A stretch of 64,000 bases of DNA from Leptasterias polaris (lineage: Eukaryota > Echinodermata > Asteroidea > Forcipulatida > Asteriidae): NCBI GenBank assembly GCA_037783415.1, contig JAZGTN010000120.1, positions 558,001 to 622,000 on the forward strand, written 5' to 3'. Position 1 is the stretch's first letter. Every line of letters begins with the position of its first letter. The translations under genes and the position numbers were made by a program. Below, in pieces: positions 20,719-31,469 of the stretch. The notes under the pieces are model-generated. The model worked only from the letters and a program-made list of their open reading frames with translations, was not told where the DNA came from and searched no databases.

Positions 20719-22959
20719 GGTACTGAATTCTTATTGTTTTATACACTGGAACAAATCAAGTTTTTCATAGATCTATTAGAGAAATTGGCCTTTAATCTTA
20801 ATCCATTGCCTAACGCAGAATGACATACCCCCTCGCGACTGGCAACGGTGGGTAGCTAGCCAGTCAAGGCACTTGTTACAGACCAACGTGGCACAACGAT
20901 AGTTGTTTACTATCAGTGCCATGTGGGGTAACGAGAGTTTCCATTCATGTTTTACTTACAACGCAAGTGCAATCTTATCAATGGCGTACTTACTACTACG
21001 TACTAGCATTAACATGATTTCCGCTAAGATTCGACGTCTAATTGTTCCCCTACTTGCCCTTCTCATGGCTTTATTATCAATATGGAATTGAAGACGAAGT
21101 TTCACTGAGATGACCACCTGCTTCAGTGATTCGTATGATATTTAATTATGTGGGAAAATGCAAGCAGGAAAAGACGAACAATGGTAATATGTTTTGATCA
21201 TACACCGAGAAGGAAGGATGTGTCATCGGATCGTAATGGGTGTTTCAGACCCTCGTCACGGCATGTGTTTACCTTGCTACACGGGACTAACTTCGGTAAG
21301 TTTTCCGTGTGAACATCATTGCTTTTCAAAATGATTCTTTTATTTGATGCACAATTACGTTATAAAGTTTATCCTGTATCATCAAGTGGTGACCGTTGGT
21401 GAAATGTTTTTAAAACTAAGGAACGTTTAATATGAACGTCGAAGAGATAGAGTTGGGCAATGGGGGATTGGTATGAATGTTGGCTATGTCACTATAGTCA
21501 GAAAATGGTCAGACTGATGAATGTTTTCCGTCAACTTTGTATAGCGACATACTTATTTGAAAACCCTTCGATAAAGTTTCCCCTAATAAGGTTTCGTTTA
21601 TAAGTTGTTCACATCAAAAACAGGATGTGCACCTTCCACTCATTTTTTTTGGCGTAATTTCCTTACTCTGATATGTTGTATTGTTATGAGCCCTCGAACA
21701 GGTTGGTCCTGGAGAGAGCGCAATATAAATTCAATAAATTATTATTATTATTATAAAATCATGAAATGTTGTAAGTCTTGAATTTTATTTATTTGAGCAG
21801 TTTCAGCTTGACTTAATTTGCTTTGAGTCATACTTTGTTTATTGTTTTTTCTTCTTCAGAATATACAACACATCAGTACCCGAATGTTCTCCAGTGAAAA
21901 AAATCATACTCGTTGCTGTGTTGAATTCCCTAATTTCTTGCTGAATGTATGATGATGCACCATACAGGTAGAAATAGTTATTAACTCGTTAAAACTATTT
22001 TATTAGTTAAAATTCACGAGAGGCTTAAATTTGCCGTCTTTATGACTTGCCTTTATCTTGCATAATTATTAAAAACATGTGTTTTTTATTTCAATATTAT
22101 AAATTTAACAAACCGTTCTGTATGAAGACTAATGTCTAAAAATCAAGCAAGCTATTTTTTAAAATGCAACCAATAGCTCATTGTATGCTCGACTTGTTTT
22201 AACAATCAAAGTATCATGCACCGATACATAATGAGAAGCCAAATCACAGTATTTGAAAACCTGTTAAAACTTCTAAGAATTGTAATTTAATAATGTCAAC
22301 ATGATTTGCATAGTCGGATTTATTATAAAGAATCAATATCCATTGGAAAATAAATAAACTTCTGTGAGTGGCATACATGATAGTTGTACTTGTGAGTAAT
22401 TCAAAGGCTCGTTTTAAGATATGCAACCAAAACGAAAGGAAATTCGAAAAATGTATGCTGCTCTGTATGAAAGGACAATATTGACCCTCTGCCCTTTCAA
22501 ATAAATTAAATAATGTACTCTTTTGCTGACAATACGTTTAGTATGTTCACCTTCGTTTTTCACTTACAATTTAAAGCACATAATTAAATACCAATGTCTC
22601 GATAAGAACTTATCAAACGTCATATGGACGTCATCAGTTTTCAAATTTAGGATAAGGATCAGGATAAGGATCATTTTTTTAGCAACCAAAATAAGGTTGG
22701 ATTCGTTAATTTGGCTTTAACAAAAGATTTTTTTTTTTTTTTATTCATATTGTGAGGTGCATTAACTTCCTGTGTAAACTAACGTTCAATCAACGAAGAT
22801 TTACATTTTACTTTCCTTGAAACTTCAAAAGCTATCAACAATGTTTTCAGCGATTCAATGATATAGCGATTCAATGATATAGCTAACGCATTAAAACAGC
22901 ACTGAGCCCAGCGAGAACCCGAACACATAGAGTTTGTTTTACAAACTCTAAATCTCTAG
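20719..22959 (+). mobile_element. Helitron-like A-type unit, 3' end at 22959
   Basis: A chimeric start (AAGGGTACTGAATTC), then the gene fragment (donor at 21296, acceptor at 21859) and the standard tail, with a hairpin and CTAG at 22956-22959 followed by T. It is near-identical to 44219-46420 for most of its length. Confidence 0.65.
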
Positions 22960-23408
22960 TGGATTTTTGAGTTTGTTCGCCCACCTCAAAAATACACGCA
23001 TCGTTGTCCGCAGACTTTGACATCTTTCCCAAATTCGCACGGTCATGAAACTTGGCAACAATATTACACCTGATGATTAGATAAGACATAAATTTCGACA
23101 ACATAATGACGTCACCCAATGAATTATTGGGTAATTAAATGTAATTAATTTAATCAAATTTTGAGTTTTTGGTTTAACAACCATGCAGAACTCGCAAACT
23201 AAGAACGATAAATTCGTTGTTATTTCTTGAAAACAAAGGGTATTGAATACTTATTGCTTTATACATTGGAACAAATCAAGTTTGAAATTTCAAAAGCTAT
23301 CAACAATGTTTTCAGCGATTCAATGTTACAGCTAACGCATTAAAACAGCACTGAGCCCAGCGAGAACCCGAACACCTAGAGTTTGTTTTACAAACTCTAA
23401 ATCTCTAG
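22960..23408 (+). mobile_element. Compact 449-bp Helitron-like G-type unit
   Basis: Bounded on both sides by CTAG-T junctions (22956-22959 and 23405-23408). The 5' hairpin is TTTTTGAG (22964-22971) paired with CTCAAAAA (22985-22992). The interior has TTGTCCGCAG, one TGACGTCA followed by CCCAATGAATTATTGGG, and the standard 3' hairpin. It is the smallest complete unit in the window. Confidence 0.65.
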
Positions 23409-23866
23409 TGGATTTTTGAGTTTGTTCGCCCACCTCAAAAATACACGCATCGTTGTCCGCAGACTTTGACATTTTTCCCAAACTCGCACGGTCATGAAAC
23501 TTGGCAACAATATTACACCTGATGATTAGATAAAACATAAATTTCAACAACATAATGACGTCACCCAATGAATTATTGGGTAATTAAATGTAATTAATTT
23601 AATCAAATTTTGAGTTTTTGGTTTAACAACCATGCAGAACTCGCAAACAGTTGGTTGCTTTTTTCTCTTGCGTTTTCTCCAAGCATGACAAAGCAAAACG
23701 TTTGTCTAAATTTTCAAGTTACAACTCTATAGAGTTCTCAATGGTGTAAATAACTACGCACCATTGGACAATTCTTGACTGACCTTGCACTTTGAAAAGA
23801 GACGCAGGGTGATCGCAAATCAGCTCTCGTTTCAGTGATCGAATGTCAGGGAACTTTTATAACCAG
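23409..23866 (+). mobile_element. G-type unit fragment
   Basis: Repeats the first 230 bp of the preceding unit almost base for base (to about 23640), then continues into unrecognised sequence up to the LTR at 23867. Confidence 0.55.
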
Positions 23867-24385
23867 TGTTCCGCGACCAGAACGTGGGTGTAAAGAACTC
23901 AGAGAGTAGGGATTGACAGACCATCCATGACCAAACTAAGCTGGCCTTTGAAAAGACCATCCAATGTTATAGAAACTGAACCATTTGGGGTTTTATAGAG
24001 GGAAGATTTAAGTGCATGTTATGACTAAGATCAGGTATTGTGACGAGATTGGGTGGACCGAGACAAGTCTAATGTGCCATTCTTCGAGAAGCACAAGGTT
24101 AAGAGAAACGGGTATTCTTGACACAAAAGTCTATACCAAACCCACTGAAACCTATAACCAATACCTACACAAGACATCATCACAACCCCCGCATGCATTC
24201 AAAACATTCATCTATGGAGAAACACTCCGATATGCTCGAAACACAAACAATAAAGATCGATGAATTCTTGATCAAATCAAAACATTTCCATGCATGTGGG
24301 CCTAATACCACAGACATTCTGCAGGTGAACCAATAACCAATGGAAATAAAATAACAATGGAGGAGGAGGAATCCCATCTGTAACA
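23867..24385 (-). mobile_element. Gypsy LTR (family 2), copy 1
   Basis: On the minus strand it begins TGTTACAGATGGG at 24385 and ends GGTCGCGGAACA at 23867 (519 bp, TG..CA). Immediately inside (plus 24386-24400) is a polypurine tract, AAGGGGGGAAGA on the minus strand, so this is the 3' LTR of a minus-strand element. The ORFs on either strand are incidental. Confidence 0.75.
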
Positions 24386-24563
24386 GTCTTCCCCCCTTGG
24401 AGGAAAGTATTATTATTATTATATATTTTTTTTTTTTACTTTCAAAATTTTATTTTTAATTTGATAAATTATCAAGCCCCCAAAATTACTGTATTATAAC
24501 TACACACTTGGTAAGAAAATACTTATCTAAATTCACTTAGAGTGGAATTTGAAAATAATCGTT

Positions 24564-24790
24564 TTAAATGCGTCGTGATAAGGCATCGGCAATCATGTTA
24601 TCTTTGCCCTTAACATTAACTACTTCAATGTCAAACTCGTGGAGACTTAAACTCCATCTGAGTAATCTCTGATTTTGGTTTTTCATCTTTTGGATGAAAA
24701 CCAGTGGATTGTGGTCAGTATACACAGTGATGGTTTGGGCAGGGGCCCTTAAATACACTTCAAAATGCTTCAAAATAAACCAAACTAGAC
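24564..24790 (-). pseudogene. Gypsy RNase H C-terminus fragment (family 2)
   Basis: Minus strand: LKHFEVYLRAPAQTITVY, TDHNPLVFIQKMKNQNQRLL and KGKDNMIADALSRRI, then a stop. This is the end of a Ty3/Gypsy RT-RNase H domain. The stop is followed by about 180 bp, the polypurine tract and the LTR, with no integrase between, consistent with the Gmr1 order. Its 5' side is cut at 24785-24788 by an inverted Helitron-like CTAG end. Confidence 0.85.
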
Positions 24791-24930
24791 TTAACGTGTT
24801 TGTGACAACAAACACTAGGTGTTCGGGTATCGCTGGGGTCAGTGCTGTGTCAATGCGTGAGCTATTTCATTAAGTTGAACGTTGGTGTTATTACTGTTTT
24901 GAGGTGCGTAAAAACTACACACTGAGTATG
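24785..24930 (-). mobile_element. Inverted Helitron-like 3' end
   Basis: The reverse complement of the 15390-15523 tip: CTAG at 24785-24788, hairpin GTGTTTGT/ACAAACAC, then the CCCAGCGATACCCGAAC block. It joins directly to Gypsy coding sequence on the left and to a forward A-type unit on the right. Confidence 0.65.
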
Positions 24931-25982
24931 ATGCACCATACAGGTAGAAATAGTTATTAACTCGTTAAAAATATTGTATTAGTTAAAATTCACGAGAGGC
25001 TTAAACTTGCCGTCTTCATGACTTGCCTTTATCTTGCATAATTATTAAAAACAAGTGTTTTTTTATTTCAATATTATAAATTTAACAAACCGTTCTGTAT
25101 GAAGACTAATGTCTAAAAATCAAGCAAGCTATTTAAAAAAATGCAACCAATAGCTCATACTATGCTCGACTTATTTTAACGACATCATCATCAGTGCATA
25201 TGTATTTAACAATCAAAGTATCATGCACCGATACATAATGAGAAGCCAAATCACAGTATTCCTTGTGGTTTATTATTTGATATTTGAAAACCTGTTAAAA
25301 CTTCTAAGAATTGTAATTTAATAATGTCAACATGATTTGCATAGTCGGATTTATAAATCAATAAAGAATCAATACCCATTGAAAAATAAATAAACTTAAG
25401 TGAGTGGCATTCATGATAGTTGTACTTGTGAGTAATTCAAAGGCTCGTTTTAAGATATGCAACCAAAACGAAAGGAAATTCGAAAAATTAATGTTGCTCT
25501 GTATGAAAGGACAATATTGACCCTCTGTCCTTTCAAATACATTAAATAATGTACTCTTTTGCTGACAATACGTTTAGTAAGTTCACCTTCGTTTTTCACT
25601 TACAATTTGAAGCACATAATTAAATACCAATGTCTCGATAAGAACTTATCAAACGTCATAATGACGTCATCAGTTTTCAAATTTAGGATAAGGATAAGGA
25701 TAAGGATCATTTTTTTTAGCAACCAAAATAGGGTTGGCTTTAACAAAAGATTATTATTTTTAAAAATTCATATTGTGAGGTGCATTAATTTCATGTGTAA
25801 ACTAACGTTCAATCAACGAAGATTTACACTTTACTTTCCTTGAAATTTCAAAAGCTATCAACAATGTTTTCAGCGATTCAATGATATAGCGATTCAATGA
25901 TATAGCTAACGCATTAAAACAGCACTGAGCCCAGCGAGAACCCGAACACCTAGAGTTTGTTTTACAAACTCTAAATCTCTAG
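24931..25982 (+). mobile_element. A-type unit, 3' half, end at 25982
   Basis: Starts at ATGATGCACCATACAGG, inside the standard A tail. It includes the GGATAAGGATAAGG run at 25685-25705 and ends with hairpin and CTAG at 25979-25982, then T. Confidence 0.6.
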
Positions 25983-26280
25983 TGGATTTTTGAGTTTGTT
26001 CGCCCACCTCAAAAATACACGCATCGTTGTCCGCAGACTTTGACATTTTTCCCAAACTCGCACGGTCATGAAACTTGGCAACAATTATTACACCTGATGA
26101 TTAGATAAAACATAAATTTCAACAACATAATGACGTCACCCAATGAATTATTGGGTAATTAAATGTAATTAATTTAATCAAATTTTGAGTTTTTGGACGT
26201 TTAACAACCATGCAGAACTCGCAAACTAAGAACGATAAATTCGTTGTTATTTCTTGAAAACAAAGGGTATTGAATACACG
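25983..26280 (+). mobile_element. G-type unit, 5' fragment
   Basis: Starts after CTAG-T with the TTTTTGAG/CTCAAAAA hairpin and runs to AAAGGGTATTGAATAC, where unrelated sequence begins. Confidence 0.55.
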
Positions 26281-26714
26281 TAGACAGTAAAAAGTAATAA
26301 TTGTAGAAAACGGCATTTAATGTTGAAGGCTTTTATAAAATCCCGCTTTCCTTCAAAACGTCACTAGTTTTCTAACAGTGGAGACTTGTTGCTTTGAACT
26401 TCATATATATGGTACTTATGACTGATTTTCGTCCTATAAGCAATAAGCTATTTTCGTTAATAAGCAATAAAGTAAAACGTTTTGTGTTAGTACGTGAAAT
26501 CAAAAATTGATGCAACATGTTTTCGAGCTTGAAACATGAGTACCGTAGCTCACAGTATTCCAAGATGGGATGGGAAACAACTTCTGACTCGATCAAGCAT
26601 ATTCTGTAGATTTCAAAATTAAACTTATTTTGTTTGACACCTGAAAAATAGACGATTGATAGAGGGTGCTCTGTTACAGGTGGTGACTTCATAATTCCTT
26701 ACATTTTAACATAA
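26281..26714. repeat. Dispersed duplication, left part (copy at 30130-30530)
   Basis: The block from ACGTAGACAGTAAAAAGTAA to TTCCTTACATT recurs at 30130-30530 with small differences. A shorter diverged copy is at 31170-31330. No coding function recognised. Confidence 0.7.
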
Positions 26715-27458
26715 CGTCAGCAATTTCACGAAGGGCCAAAAACCTGAAAAATCGATAAAAAACTAATTTTTGACTTTTTGGGTGGATTCGACTAAGGTGA
26801 TTGGGATCTAACTATTTACGAAGTTATAGGTCTCAAAATTGTAGTTTCTTAATTACGCTAAGTTGATGAATGACAAAAACCTCAAGAACCTGGATTTATG
26901 TTTTCACGAAGAGCCAAAAACCTTTTTGTAAATTTGTTGTATACCTTACCACGTTGATTTACAGTTGGCACAGTGCCAATCATGAGCGCGCCGTCTTTTG
27001 CATTTTTTAAGAAGAGCCAAAAACTTAAAAGGACAAAAAATAAGCACAACCCGGAATTGCGTTTTCACGAAGTGCCAAAAAGGTATTGCTCTAACGCGTG
27101 GAATTATCCCTTGGCACGGTGCCAAACGTGGGTGCTCCGGCTTTTGCGTTTTCACGAACAGCCAAAAAGTTTATACATGACGCGCTGCACACAGAGCACG
27201 GTTTGTAACGTTTTCACGAAGAGACAATTTTGTTAATTAAATAAATACTCATTAATTAAACACGTTATGGACAAAATTGAAACAGATTTGTATGATTTAG
27301 GATATCTACTTTCCTGACATGTAAAAATTTCCAAGATAAGATTTCGAATAGTATACCAACCAGTACTTTCAAAATAAGCTAAACTTCAAACGCGGTTTTC
27401 TTAGAACATATATTTTTGACTGCAGGGGACTTTTTTGCCCTTCGTGAAATTGCTGACG
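26715..27458. mobile_element. 744-bp TIR element with internal end-like repeats
   Basis: Perfect 22-bp inverted ends: 26715-26736 (CGTCAGCAATTTCACGAAGG...) and 27437-27458. The interior repeats the end-like motif TTTTCACGAAGAGCC plus AAAAA about five times (26900-27215) and has two TTGGCACxGTGCCAA palindromes (about 26967, 27112). The related block at 30510-30560 reads straight across without it (a likely empty site). No transposase. Superfamily unknown; the target duplication is not clear. Confidence 0.75.
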
Positions 27459-27745
27459 ACAAGAGAACACATAAAGTAGCATACCGCGCCACACAGTCTT
27501 ATGGAGGTGTTTTTTTTACCACACAGGCCATAAAACAAGAATTGTGGTGAGCGAAATGTATTGACTTTACGTTGGGCACTGGTGACGTCATGATGACGTC
27601 GCACAACGTTTAGCCTAACAAACACATCTACAGTATCCCACAAGTAGTAGTACACAATCGAAAACAGTTGATCGGACTTAAACTGTTCGAGATATGGTGG
27701 TCTCAAGATTTGCTAATTATATTCATGTCATTATGTATTATACAA
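27459..27745. repeat. Dispersed duplication, right part (copy at 30536-30820)
   Basis: Continues the duplicated block interrupted by the TIR element: AGAACACATAAAGTAGCATA to ATTCATGTCAT recurs at 30536-30810. Contains GGTGACGTCATGATGACGTC. Confidence 0.7.
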
Positions 27746-27752
27746 TAAACCA

Positions 27753-28218
27753 TTGCAAGCAGTTCTGCAACAAGGTATGGATTTTTACCATGTGCAAGTC
27801 CTCGCACAACTTAATGGAATAAGCTACAGAAAGGCGAGTGGCCCCGATAATATTTCGGCTAGATTTATACGACAGTTTTCATATGAGCTATCTAAACCCT
27901 TGACTCATATAATCAACGCCTCGTTCGCACAGCTCATCGTCCCAGCACAATGGAAGCGAGCAATTGTCGTCCCTGTGCCCAAAAACTTCACCCGCCAACA
28001 TAGACAATTTGCGACCAATTGCCCTCACAGATCACTTTGCCAAAGTGATTGAACATTTCATTGCTCAGCAAACAATGGCGTCGATTAAACCCAACCTCGA
28101 CCCCGCCCAGTTCGGAAACATCAAGAACGTTTCCACCACGCACTTGCACCCATGTTCCCAACCATCGCGTGCAAAGCCTGAATCTTTTAACAACAAAAAT
28201 CATAATGACTTTGGTCAG
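27753..28218 (+). pseudogene. LINE reverse transcriptase fragment (frameshifted)
   Basis: Frame 1 reads RKASGPDNISARFIRQFSYE, then THIINASF and VPAQWKRAIVVPVPKN. After a shift near 27995, frame 2 gives LRPIALTDHFAKVIEHFIAQ and LDPAQFGNIKNVSTTHL. These are fingers/palm blocks of a CR1/Jockey-group RT. The motif A and YADD region is missing: the fragment is cut at 28218 by the LTR copy. Confidence 0.85.
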
Positions 28219-28750
28219 TGTTCCGCGACCAGAACGTGGGTGTAAAGAACTCGGAGAGTAGGGATTGGCAGACCATCCATGACCAAACTAAGCTGGCCTT
28301 TGAAAAGACCATCCAATGTTATAGAAACTGAACCATTTGGGGTTTTATAGAGGGAAGATTTAAGTGCATGTTATGACTAAGATCAGGGGCGGCGCCAGGG
28401 TATTGTGATGAGATTGGGTGGACCGAGACAAGTCTAATGTGCCATTCTTCGAGAAGCACAAGGTTAAGAGAAACGGGTATTCTTGACACAAAAGTCTATA
28501 CCAAACCCACTGAAACCTATAACCAATACCTACACAAGACATCATCACAACCCCCGCATGCATTCAAAACATTCATCTATGGAGAAACACTCCGATATGC
28601 TCGAAACACAAACAATAAAGATCGATGATTTCTTGATCAAATCAAAACATTTCCATGCATGTGGGCCTAATACCACTGACATTCTGCAGGTGAACCAATA
28701 ACCAATGGAAATAAAATAACAATGGGGGAGGAGGAATCCCATCTGTAACA
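28219..28750 (-). mobile_element. Gypsy LTR (family 2), copy 2
   Basis: Same LTR as 23867-24385, 532 bp, with the same outer edges (TG..CA). It differs mainly by a 13-bp insertion near 28385 that creates CAGGGGCGGCGCCAGGG. Polypurine tract and 3' internal sequence follow to about 28911, but the RNase H part present in copy 1 is deleted. Confidence 0.75.
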
Positions 28751-28911
28751 GTCTTCCCCCCCTTGGAGGAAAGTATTATTATTATTTTTTATTTTTTTTA
28801 CTTTCAAAATTTTATTTTTAATTTGATAAATTATCAAGCCCCCAAAATTATAACTACACACTTGGTAAGAAAATACTTATCTAAATTCACTTAGAGTGGA
28901 ATTTGAAAATA

Positions 28912-29401
28912 TGCGTGAGCTATTTCATTAAGTTGAACTTTGGTGTTATTACTGTTTTGAGGTGCGTAAAAACTACACACTGAGTATTATGCACCATACA
29001 GGTAGAAATAGTTATTAACACGTTAAAAATATTTTATTAGTTAAAATTCACGAGAGGCTTAAACTTGCCGTCTTCATGACTTGCCTTTATCTTGCATAAT
29101 TATTAAAAACATCTGTTTTTTATTTCAATATTATAAATTTAACAAACCGTTCTGTATGAAGACTAAAATGTCTATTTTTAAAAATGCAACCAATAGCTCA
29201 TACTATATGCTCGACTTATTTTAACGACATCATCGTCTAACATACAATTAAAGAAGATTTACACTTTACTTTCCTTGAAATTTCAAAAGCTATCAACAAT
29301 GTTTTCAGCGATTCAATGATATAGCTAACGCATTAAAGCAGCACTGAGCCCAGCGAGAACCCGAACACCTAGAGTTTGTTTTACAAACTCTAAATCTCTA
29401 G
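28912..29401 (+). mobile_element. A/G-type unit fragment, 3' end at 29401
   Basis: Starts at ATGCGTGAGCTATTTC. Relative to copy 1 it lacks the segment 24559-24853, which is bounded by ATGCGT repeats. It contains a shortened A tail and ends with hairpin and CTAG at 29398-29401. Confidence 0.6.
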
Positions 29402-29690
29402 TGAATTTTTGAGTTTGTTCCATCTCAAAAATACACACAAGTCGTTGTCCGCAGACTTTGATATCCTTCCCAAGCTCGTACGGTCATGAAACTTGGCAAC
29501 AGTGTTACACCTGATAAATAGATGAAACAGAAGTTTTGACACATAATGACGTCATCCATTGATTTATTGGGTAATTAAATGTAATTAATTTAAATCAAAT
29601 TTTGAGTCTTTGGTTTAACAACCAGAACTCAGAAACTAAGAACGATAAATTCGTTGTTATTTTTTGAAAACAAATGGTATTTAAACCGCT
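29402..29690 (+). mobile_element. G-type unit, 5' fragment (diverged)
   Basis: Has the TTTTTGAG hairpin start, TTGTCCGCAG, TGACGTCATCC and the AATTTTGAGTCTTTGG block, ending at ACAAATGGTATTTAAACC where the 165-bp repeats begin. Confidence 0.55.
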
Positions 29691-31165
29691 GCAAGCAGTC
29701 ATGTGACAATTCATACAGGTTTACTTTCGAGACACATTGTCAATGTAACTGTGAAGCTATCAATAATGTACAATGTACTGGTAAAATGCACCCAATAGTG
29801 TCTAGACTCCGAAGTTTAATTTAGTACATACATTGTGTCAGACAATAAACCATTGCAAGCAGCCATGTGATAAATCATGATTGTTTTTCTTTTCGAGACA
29901 CATTTGTCAAGGTAACTGTGAAGCTATCAATGATGTACAATGTACTGGTAAAATGCACACAATAGTGTCTAGACTCCGAAGTTTAATTTAGTACATACAT
30001 TGTGTCAGACAATAAACCATTGCAAGCAGCCATGTGATAAGTCATGAATGTTTACTTTCGAGACACATTTGTCAAGGTAACTGTGAAGCTATCAAATCGT
30101 CACCCACCGGTTCCACGAACTGACACACACGTAGACAGTAAAAAGTAACAATTGTAGAAAACGGCATCTAATGTTGAAGGCTTTTATAAAATACCGCTTT
30201 CCTTCAAAAAGTCACTAGTTTTCTTACAGTGGAGACTTGTTACTTTGAACTTCATATACATGGTGCTTATGACCGCTTTTTGTCCTAAATTAATAAGCAA
30301 TAAAGTGAAACGTTTTGTGTTAGTACGTGAAATCAAAAATTGATGCAAAATGTTTTCGAGCTTGAAACATTAGTACCGTAGCTCACAGTATTCCGGGATG
30401 GGATGGGAAACAACTTCTGACTCGATCAAGCATATTCTGTAGATTTCAAAATTAAACTTATTTTGTTTGAAAATAGACGATTGATAGAGCGTGCTCTGAC
30501 AGGGGGTGACTTCATAATTCCTTACATTATAACATCAGAGAACACATAAAGTAGCATACCGCGCCGCACAGTCTTATGGAGGTGTTTTTTTTACCACACA
30601 GGCCATAGAACAGAAATTGTGGCGAGCGAAATCTATTGACTTTACGTTGGGCACTGGTGACGTCATGATGACGTCGCACAATGTTTTAGCCTAACAAATA
30701 CATCTACAGTAGCCCACAAGTACACAATCGAAAACAGTTGATCGGACTTATACTTTTCGAGATATGGTGGTCTCAAGATTTGCTAATTATATTCATGTCA
30801 TAATGTATCATACAATAAATGTCAATGTACTGTGAAACTATCAAATGTACACATGTATGTACTGGTTAAATGTACAAAATAGTGCCTGGACTCCAAAGTT
30901 TTATGTAGCGTTTAAATTGTATCAGTCAATAAACTATTGCAAGCAGTCATGCGACAATTAATGACCTGTAACTTTTAAAATATCAAATGTGCAAATAAAT
31001 GCAATGTATGTTCACAATAGTGTCTAGACTCCGAAGTTTTATGTAGTGTATGCATTGTATGAGACAATTAACCATTGCAAGCAGTCATGCGACAAGTCAT
31101 GAATGCTTACTTTCGAGACACATTTTGTCAATGTGACTGTAACAATCAAATCGTCACCGACGCTA
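29691..31165 (+). repeat. 165-bp tandem repeat, interrupted
   Basis: Units begin GCAAGCAGYCATG at 29691, 29855 and 30022 (spacing 164 and 167), with later diverged units at about 30938 and 31077. Each contains TTTCGAGACACATTTGTCAA and GTGTCTAGACTCCGAAG. The third unit is interrupted by the duplicated block 30130-30820. No ORF. Confidence 0.8.
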
Positions 31166-31469
31166 CACACACGTAGATCCCAGTGAAAAGTAACAATCGG
31201 AGAAAACGGCGTTCAATGTTGAACGCTTTTTTAAATCCCGCTTTCCTTCAAAACGCTTGGGTATTTTTAACTGGTTTTCTTACAGCGGAGACTTGATGCT
31301 TTGATTTTCATTTAAATGGTGCTTTTGACTGCTTTTCGTCCTAAATTTGAGGGGGAAAAATGAAACTCTTTACGATACCAACCGCGTGTATTGAAAAACT
31401 GCTCATCATTCCCCCACCACCGGAACCGAACACCTTGAGTTTGTGGTATGACAAACTCTGAATCTCTAG
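31166..31469 (+). mobile_element. Diverged duplicated block and Helitron-like 3' end at 31469
   Basis: A decayed copy of the 26281-26400 block leads into CCGAACACCTTGAG, hairpin TTTGTGGTATGACAAA-type, and CTAG at 31466-31469 followed by T. Confidence 0.55.
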
